Below are positions 6,562-10,745 of a DNA stretch of 10,745 nt, piece by piece. The DNA is taken from contig OMSV01000165.1 of assembly GCA_900290385.1 (NCBI GenBank), positions 1 through 10,745 on the forward strand. The letters are read 5' to 3'. The position numbers and the translations under genes were made by a program. Position 1 is the first letter of the stretch. Each line of letters begins with the position of its first letter. The notes beneath the pieces are model-generated. The model was not told the DNA's origin. It ran no database searches and saw only the letters and a list, made by a program, of their open reading frames with translations. Source of the stretch: Syntrophobacter sp. SbD2 (GTDB taxonomy: Bacteria; Desulfobacterota; Syntrophobacteria; Syntrophobacterales; Syntrophobacteraceae).

Positions 6562-6705
6562 TGTATGCTCCTGTTTGCGTAGTTGCTGGACCATACATTA
6601 TTCTCCAAATTTTGAAAACCCCTGACGCACATTAAAATGCGGTCTCAGCCAAGAGGCGCAGCTCAATCTTCGACGCCTTCTGCAAAACCCCCGTTGCCGA
6701 TCCGG

Positions 6706-6734
6706 TTGTCATATGACGCGTCTTTTGGTAGAAT
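6706..6734 (+). promoter_or_regulatory. Sigma-70-type promoter for the thiolase gene
   Basis: TTGTCA (6706-6711) and TAGAAT (6729-6734) are separated by exactly 17 bp; each matches the consensus at five of six positions. Transcription would start near 6741 and give a leader of about 80 nt before the thiolase ATG. It lies in the 260-bp divergent region between the kinase and thiolase genes. I see no comparably good promoter facing the kinase. Confidence 0.6.
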
Positions 6735-6821
6735 AGCCTTCCAATCCCTTATGGTTTCATGACAGACACTCACTTAAAAACCTGATGTTGCTGAATCTTT
6801 CCAAAAACCAAAGGAGAAATC

Positions 6822-8105
6822 ATGAGAGAAGTTGTCATCGTAAGTGGAGCGAGAACTGCGGTCGGAAATTTCATGGGGTCCCTAAAGGACATCCCCGCTG
6901 CCCAGCTCGGAGCGATTTGCATTCGGGAGAGTTTGAAACGTGCCGGCCTGAGACCTATGGCTACGCAGGATATGGTTTCCTTTGCGCCTGAGAAGTTGAA
7001 AGGAACGGGTCTGATCGAGTTGGAGCAGAAATACCGCCAATGGGATGACTCACATCGCGAAATCGAGGTCGATGAGGTCATAATGGGCAATGTGGTCCAG
7101 GCCGGTCAGGGACAGAATCCGGCCCGTCAGGCTGCCATTTATGCCGGTATGCCGAAGGAGACCCCGGCTTTTACCGTCAACAAAGTCTGTGCCTCCGGAA
7201 TAAAATCCGTCGCCCTGGCTGCTCAGGCAATCGCAGCCGGTGATGCCGAAGTCATCGTGGCCGGCGGGATGGAAAGCATGAGCCAAATTCCCTACGCAAT
7301 GCCGAGCCTGCGCGCGGGCGCCCGCATGTTCAATGTGGAGGCCGTAGACCTGATGGTCCATGACGGATTGTGGGAGCTTTATTACGGTTATCACATGGGG
7401 GTAACCGCTGAAAACATAAGCGAGAAATACGGGATCAGCCGCGAAGACCAGGACAAACTGGCTTTTGAAAGCCATCAGCGCGCAAGAGCGGCAATTGCGT
7501 CCGGCAGGCTCAGGGACGAAATCTTCCCGGTCACGGTGCCAAGGCCCAAAGGTGATCCGCTCGTGTTCGAAGTCGACGAACGTCCGATGGACACAACGAT
7601 GGATAAAATGGCCAAGCTGAAGCCGTTTTTCAAAAAAGACGGCGCCGTCACGGCGGCCAACGCCTCGGGTGTCAATGATGCAGCCGCTGCGGTCCTGGTA
7701 ATGTCCAAGGACAAAGCCGATGAACTGGGGCTAAAGCCCCTGGCCTATATAAAGTCGTATGCGGCAGGCGCCATTGATCCGGCCTACATGGGCTGCGGGG
7801 TGATTCCCGCCACCCGGCTGGCTCTGAAAAAGGCGGGATGGACCATGGACCATGTGGACCTTGTCGAGCTGAATGAGGCTTTTGCGTCTCAGGCCCTGGC
7901 CTGCATACGGGAATTGAAGATGGATTGGAACAAGGTCAATGTCAATGGCGGCGGGATTTCCATCGGTCATCCCATCGGATGCACCGGGGCACGAATCACT
8001 TACGCCCTGGCGATGGAAATGAACCGTAGAAATTCCAGCAGGGGCCTGGCCACTCTCTGTATCGGAGGGGGGATGGGCTTCACCCTCACTCTGGAAAGAA
8101 AATAA
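6822..8105 (+). CDS. Acetyl-CoA C-acetyltransferase (thiolase) with insertion
   Basis: A thiolase condenses two acetyl-CoA to acetoacetyl-CoA or runs in reverse to cleave 3-ketoacyl-CoA. All catalytic motifs are intact: NKVCASGIKSV (120-130) with the acylated Cys123, NEAFASQ (351-357), GHPIGCTGAR (382-391) with His383, and CIGGGMG (413-419) with the proton-shuttling Cys413. VDEVIMGNVVQAGQGQNPAR (83-102) closely matches AtoB/PhaA-type biosynthetic thiolases, so acetoacetyl-CoA thiolase is the best call, though a beta-oxidation 3-ketoacyl role is possible. At 427 residues it is about 34 longer than usual. The surplus is at about 46-82, between the first helix region and VDEV, and is rich in charged residues. 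The start is clear: AAGGAG lies 6 nt before ATG. It is monocistronic here, with no fatty-acid or ketone-body partner gene nearby. Confidence 0.93.
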   Translation: MREVVIVSGARTAVGNFMGSLKDIPAAQLGAICIRESLKRAGLRPMATQDMVSFAPEKLKGTGLIELEQKYRQWDDSHREIEVDEVIMGNVVQAGQGQNPARQAAIYAGMPKETPAFTVNKVCASGIKSVALAAQAIAAGDAEVIVAGGMESMSQIPYAMPSLRAGARMFNVEAVDLMVHDGLWELYYGYHMGVTAENISEKYGISREDQDKLAFESHQRARAAIASGRLRDEIFPVTVPRPKGDPLVFEVDERPMDTTMDKMAKLKPFFKKDGAVTAANASGVNDAAAAVLVMSKDKADELGLKPLAYIKSYAAGAIDPAYMGCGVIPATRLALKKAGWTMDHVDLVELNEAFASQALACIRELKMDWNKVNVNGGGISIGHPIGCTGARITYALAMEMNRRNSSRGLATLCIGGGMGFTLTLERK

Positions 8106-8118
8106 CCATTCGCAAGGC

Positions 8119-8175
8119 GGGGCAGTGTGCGGGCGGTCCTAAGAGCCTGGAATCCCTTGCCCGCTCACGCGCCCC
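8119..8175 (+). terminator. Imperfect GC-rich hairpin after the thiolase
   Basis: The left arm (8119-8134, GGGGC, GTG, GCGGGC blocks) pairs with the right arm (8159-8175, GCCCGC, CAC, GCCCC blocks). There is one bulge and one mismatch, and the loop is about 24 nt. It begins 14 nt after the thiolase stop. No T-tract follows, so it is not a standard intrinsic terminator; it may protect the 3' end or assist another termination mode. Confidence 0.3.
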
Positions 8176-8425
8176 GTGAATCTGTCGATGGAATTGCCCG
8201 GTGAGGGGTCATCGAGCATTTGCGAGTTGTCCGGATCTCAGAGACCGGTTCTCCTCTGCCGGCCCGTTTTCGAGCTTGCCGGAGGAGTTCAGCAAAGGTT
8301 TTGTCTCCACCTGTCTCAGTTTCAGCCAGGGTTCCAGTTCTGCGATTTTTTTTCAATTTTCAAAGTGAGTTCCAAAGTTGCCCTTTCAGCCGTAACACGG
8401 TTTACCGCAGTTGCATCACCGTATC
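8176..8425. other. Gene-poor stretch upstream of the DUF169 gene
   Basis: The 389 bp between thiolase and DUF169 gene hold the hairpins and palindrome listed separately. In the rest I see no convincing gene. A 63-codon minus-strand frame (8356-8165) begins with TTG, and a 100-codon plus-strand frame (8176-8478) begins with GTG. Neither has a ribosome binding site or a recognisable family, and the plus frame runs through the operator-like palindrome. A run of eight T residues at 8346-8353 has no clear hairpin in front of it. Confidence 0.4.
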
Positions 8426-8446
8426 ACCGCGGGCGGGACCCGTGGT
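8426..8446 (+). promoter_or_regulatory. GC-rich hairpin upstream of the DUF169 gene
   Basis: ACCGCGGG (8426-8433) pairs with CCCGTGGT (8439-8446) with one G-U pair and a 5-nt loop. It is followed directly by TATCAT (8446-8451), a fair -10 element that lacks a good -35 at the right distance. The hairpin could be a promoter-region operator or simply the 3' end of an upstream transcript. There is no T-tract. Confidence 0.3.
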
Positions 8447-8457
8447 ATCATCTGCTA

Positions 8458-8482
8458 TCAGTTAGGCTGATCACCTAACTGA
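8458..8482. promoter_or_regulatory. Perfect 9-bp inverted repeat, probable operator of the DUF169 gene
   Basis: TCAGTTAGG (8458-8466) and CCTAACTGA (8474-8482) are perfect inverted arms around a 7-bp centre that itself contains TGATCA. It ends 1 nt before the AAGGAG ribosome binding site of the DUF169 gene and starts about 7 nt after a TATCAT -10-like element. A repressor bound here would therefore cover the transcription start. The TTAGG/CCTAA half-sites recall DtxR/IdeR-type metal-regulator boxes, but the spacing (7 rather than 9) differs, so the regulator is unknown. As RNA it would form a 9-bp hairpin beside the ribosome binding site. Confidence 0.55.
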
Positions 8483-8494
8483 CAAGGAGATTAT

Positions 8495-9316
8495 ATGAGT
8501 GATCGGCCGAGTGCATTTTTGGAAGCCCTCGGGTATTCCGAGGAACCTTTCGGCATGTTCTATACCGATACTGAGCCAGAGAGCGGATTCGTGCCAAAGG
8601 AAGGCGCAGCGTTCTCCAGCGAGATGGAGAAACGGGGAGAGGTCGACTTTTCTGCTCTTTTTGAGAACTGGTCGTGCGTAATGGGACATATATGGCTTGC
8701 CCGAAAGAAAAAGTCCGCTGCCTATTTCGAAGCCGGTCGCTTCGGATGCATTGGTGGTTCATTCTATCTCGGCTTCCACAAACCACAGCTCCAATTCATT
8801 GCCCATTACGTCTCAACCGGCATCCCGGGCCGCTTGAATGGTGAACGGTACCTTCCCTCACCGGAGGTGACACGGCGGTTTTTCAATGAACTGTCACCGC
8901 GGCCGGCCCCCGCCAGGTTTTGCGTATTCAAACCGCTCAGCCTGTTCAAAGAGAATGAATCACCGGAAATTGTGACTTTCTTTGCCAGGGGTGAGACGAT
9001 GGCCGGCCTATGCACGCTTGCCACGTTCGTTACCGAGGATTTCGAAGTAGTTAGCTCGCCGTTTGGCGCTGGGTGCAGCTACATTGTCACATGGCCCCTG
9101 CACTACCTGAAACAGGGCAGGATGAAGGCCGTTATCGGAGGCTGGGACCCGTCGGACAGGAAGTTCATGAAAACCGACGAGATGACCTTTTCAATTCCCT
9201 ATGAAATGTATCTTCTTTTCCTTGATAGATGGGGGGAATCTTTTCTGTTGACCGATACCTGGGCTGGGGTGAAGAAGAAAATCGCACGAAGCAGGAAAGT
9301 ATGGGGTGAGGAATGA
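8495..9316 (+). CDS. DUF169 family protein
   Basis: The 273-residue soluble protein matches the DUF169 family (COG2043), which is common in anaerobes and archaea and has no established biochemical function. The N-terminal LGYSEEPFGMFYTD (12-25) is the family's opening 'L.....PVGV.F' pattern. It is followed by SCVMGHIWLARKKKSAAYFE (60-79), FGCIGGSFYLGF (83-94), GAGCSYIVTWPLHYL (191-205) and TFSIPYEMYLLF (231-242). Cysteines at 61, 85, 143, 173 and 194 are notable; Cys61, Cys85 and Cys194 fall in the best-conserved blocks and could bind a metal or cofactor, which is only a suggestion. ATG at 8495 has AAGGAG 5 nt upstream. An operator-like palindrome directly precedes it. The UbiB-like gene follows after 13 nt, so both are probably co-transcribed. 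Confidence 0.88.
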   Translation: MSDRPSAFLEALGYSEEPFGMFYTDTEPESGFVPKEGAAFSSEMEKRGEVDFSALFENWSCVMGHIWLARKKKSAAYFEAGRFGCIGGSFYLGFHKPQLQFIAHYVSTGIPGRLNGERYLPSPEVTRRFFNELSPRPAPARFCVFKPLSLFKENESPEIVTFFARGETMAGLCTLATFVTEDFEVVSSPFGAGCSYIVTWPLHYLKQGRMKAVIGGWDPSDRKFMKTDEMTFSIPYEMYLLFLDRWGESFLLTDTWAGVKKKIARSRKVWGEE

Positions 9317-9329
9317 AAAGGGAAATTAA

Positions 9330-10745
9330 ATGAAAATTTCCAGAGGAATCTACGGACTTAAAGGACTTAGAAGGTTTAGCGCAATCACCAGTGTACTCGT
9401 CAAACACGGGTTTGGCGATGTTCTCGAAAGGGTGCTCAGCGTCAGGAAAGGGTTCCCATCGGCCCGCCGCATCCGGCTGGCGCTGGAGGAGTTGGGGCCG
9501 AGTTTCATTAAGCTTGGCCAGCTCATGAGCACCAGGGCCGACATCTTCCCTCCCGAATACATAGCTGAATTTAAAAAGCTCCAGGACATGGTGCCTCCGG
9601 TTTCTTTCGAGGAGGTCAAGGCGGTTATCGAACGAGAGCTCGGAAGGCCCATCCTCGAAATCTTCGCCGAATTCGACGAGAAATCAATCGCGGCGGCCTC
9701 TGTTGGCCAGGTGCATATAGCAAAGCTGCATTCTGGGGAGAAGGTCGCGGTCAAAATCATTCGCCCCGGAATCGACCGGCGGATAAAAGAGGACCTTCGT
9801 CTGATGTATTTTATAGCGGGCAAGGCTGAAAAAGCGCTCGAAATCGGCAGGGTCATCGGCGCAACGAATCTTGTCCGGGAATTCGAGCGCAATATAACCC
9901 GCGAACTCGATATGATGATCGAGGCCGGAAGCATTGAAAAGTTCGCCGTCAATTTCGAGGAGGTCCAGGAGATTTACATCCCGAAGGTCCATTGGGACTA
10001 CACAACCAGGTCTGTGCTGGTTATGGAACATATCGAAGGCATAAAGATGGATCAGGTCGAAGAGATCCGCGCGGCTGGAATCGACCCTAAAGAGGTGGCA
10101 TTGATCGGGTTGCGCTCCTTTTCCCGCCAACTCATGCTCTACGGCTTTTTCCATGCAGACCCGCACCCCGGAAACACAATCGTAATGTACGACGGGCGGG
10201 TGAGCCTCGTGGATTTCGCCATAACCGGTTATCTGGACGAGGAGCTGATGCGCCAGATCGCCAACCTCTTTCTGGGATACGCCGAACACGACTACGACAT
10301 GGTTATGGATGCCCTGATGGAAGCAGGGCTGATAAACGAGGATATGGACCTCAAAACATTCCGGGGCGATCTCAAGGACGTAAGCGAATCCTTCTATGGC
10401 CGCTCCCTTCAGCACATCTCGGTAAAAGACGTCTCTGACCAACTGATGGATATTGTCCTGAAATACCACATCAGGCTTCCAAGAAATCTGCTGCTGCTTC
10501 TGAAAACATTTATCCAGACCGAGGCGCTCGGAAAGATACTTGGCAGCGACGCCAGCATCCTCGAGGTAACAAAGCCCTTCGCCAAACAACTCCTCCAGCG
10601 CGGCTTAAACACCCAGAGCATCCTGAGAAATCTCGATCGGGAGGGCCGTGCTATGAGTGTGTACGTAAGGAGTATCCCCAAACATCTCAACGACATCCTC
10701 AGGCAGACAGCGGCCGGCAGACAGCAGATAGAACTTCGCCACACC
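9330..10745 (+). CDS. UbiB/ABC1/ADCK-family kinase-like protein, 3' end cut by window edge
   Basis: The frame is open for 472 codons from ATG at 9330 (AAAGGGA upstream) to the window end without a stop. Full members are about 550 residues, so the usual C-terminal membrane helices are probably missing from view. Family hallmarks are present: KLGQ (61-64, the KxGQ motif), the Ala-rich nucleotide loop IAAASVGQVH (120-129), VAVKIIRPG (139-147) with Lys142, and HADPHPGN (275-282). VDFAITG follows (294-300). The last has Ala297 where the family has Gly (DFG). UbiB-type proteins support ubiquinone synthesis or handling by ATPase activity. A strict anaerobe would use menaquinone or none, so the role here may be in other isoprenoid lipids; this is inference. 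It is coupled to the DUF169 gene (13-nt gap). An aarF/ubiB name would overstate what can be known. Confidence 0.9.
   Translation, partial: MKISRGIYGLKGLRRFSAITSVLVKHGFGDVLERVLSVRKGFPSARRIRLALEELGPSFIKLGQLMSTRADIFPPEYIAEFKKLQDMVPPVSFEEVKAVIERELGRPILEIFAEFDEKSIAAASVGQVHIAKLHSGEKVAVKIIRPGIDRRIKEDLRLMYFIAGKAEKALEIGRVIGATNLVREFERNITRELDMMIEAGSIEKFAVNFEEVQEIYIPKVHWDYTTRSVLVMEHIEGIKMDQVEEIRAAGIDPKEVALIGLRSFSRQLMLYGFFHADPHPGNTIVMYDGRVSLVDFAITGYLDEELMRQIANLFLGYAEHDYDMVMDALMEAGLINEDMDLKTFRGDLKDVSESFYGRSLQHISVKDVSDQLMDIVLKYHIRLPRNLLLLLKTFIQTEALGKILGSDASILEVTKPFAKQLLQRGLNTQSILRNLDREGRAMSVYVRSIPKHLNDILRQTAAGRQQIELRHT

Noticed and set aside
6562..6594. Longer kinase start adding 11 residues
   Set aside because: GGAG is present 8 nt upstream of ATG 6594, but the family begins at MPIYISGS and the inner ATG has a better placed AGGAG. 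It is kept as an alternative only.
8165..8356. 63-codon minus-strand frame
   Set aside because: TTG start, no ribosome binding site, no family pattern, and its 3' end lies in the thiolase-proximal hairpin.
8176..8478. 100-codon plus-strand frame
   Set aside because: GTG start without a ribosome binding site, and it runs through the hairpin and palindrome before the DUF169 gene; the translation looks random.
9684..10589. 301-codon minus-strand frame
   Set aside because: It is the antisense shadow of the UbiB-like gene, whose motifs on the plus strand are unmistakable.

Overview
The window (about 10.7 kb, moderately GC-rich) looks like chromosomal DNA from an anaerobic Desulfobacterota (former Deltaproteobacteria), perhaps near Syntrophobacter. 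This rests on the mix of anaerobic-type cobalamin genes (cbiC, cbiD and a fused cbiET), a PfkB kinase of the adenosine-kinase-like type I associate with Geobacter and its relatives, an acetyl-CoA acetyltransferase and a DUF169 protein. It is an inference from protein style; no rRNA or other marker gene is present. I see no transposase, integrase, tRNA, rRNA, CRISPR array or phage gene.

Left part, minus strand (1-2004). Three genes read leftwards: a family 2 glycosyltransferase (2004-1180), a small DUF3303-type protein (1093-818) and an unrecognised basic protein (699 to beyond position 1) that is cut by the window edge. Possible promoter and leader elements precede the first two. A short plus-strand ORF with a perfect Shine-Dalgarno lies between the last two.

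Cobalamin operon, plus strand (2316-5634). cbiC, cbiD and cbiET are tightly packed (14-nt gap, then an ATGA overlap). They cover C5, C15 and C1 methylation, C12 decarboxylation and the final methyl migration of corrin-ring synthesis. The rest of the pathway is not here. The roughly 310-nt leader lacks the B12-box sequence of a cobalamin riboswitch but has an inverted repeat followed by a T-tract, which could act as an attenuator.

Middle (5557-8105). A PfkB-family kinase on the minus strand overlaps the end of cbiET by 78 bp. Divergent from it is a thiolase with a good sigma-70-type promoter; its protein carries an unusual insertion of about 35 residues ahead of the active-site cysteine.

Right part, plus strand (8495-10745). 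After a gene-poor stretch with two hairpins and a near-perfect operator-like palindrome come a DUF169 protein and, 13 nt later, a UbiB/ABC1-family kinase-like protein that runs off the right edge. The two are probably one transcription unit. The UbiB-like protein has DFA where the family normally has DFG.

Most of the window is ordinary metabolism. The parts most worth a second look are the palindrome-controlled DUF169-UbiB pair, the thiolase insertion, the cbiC leader and the unidentified gene at the left edge.
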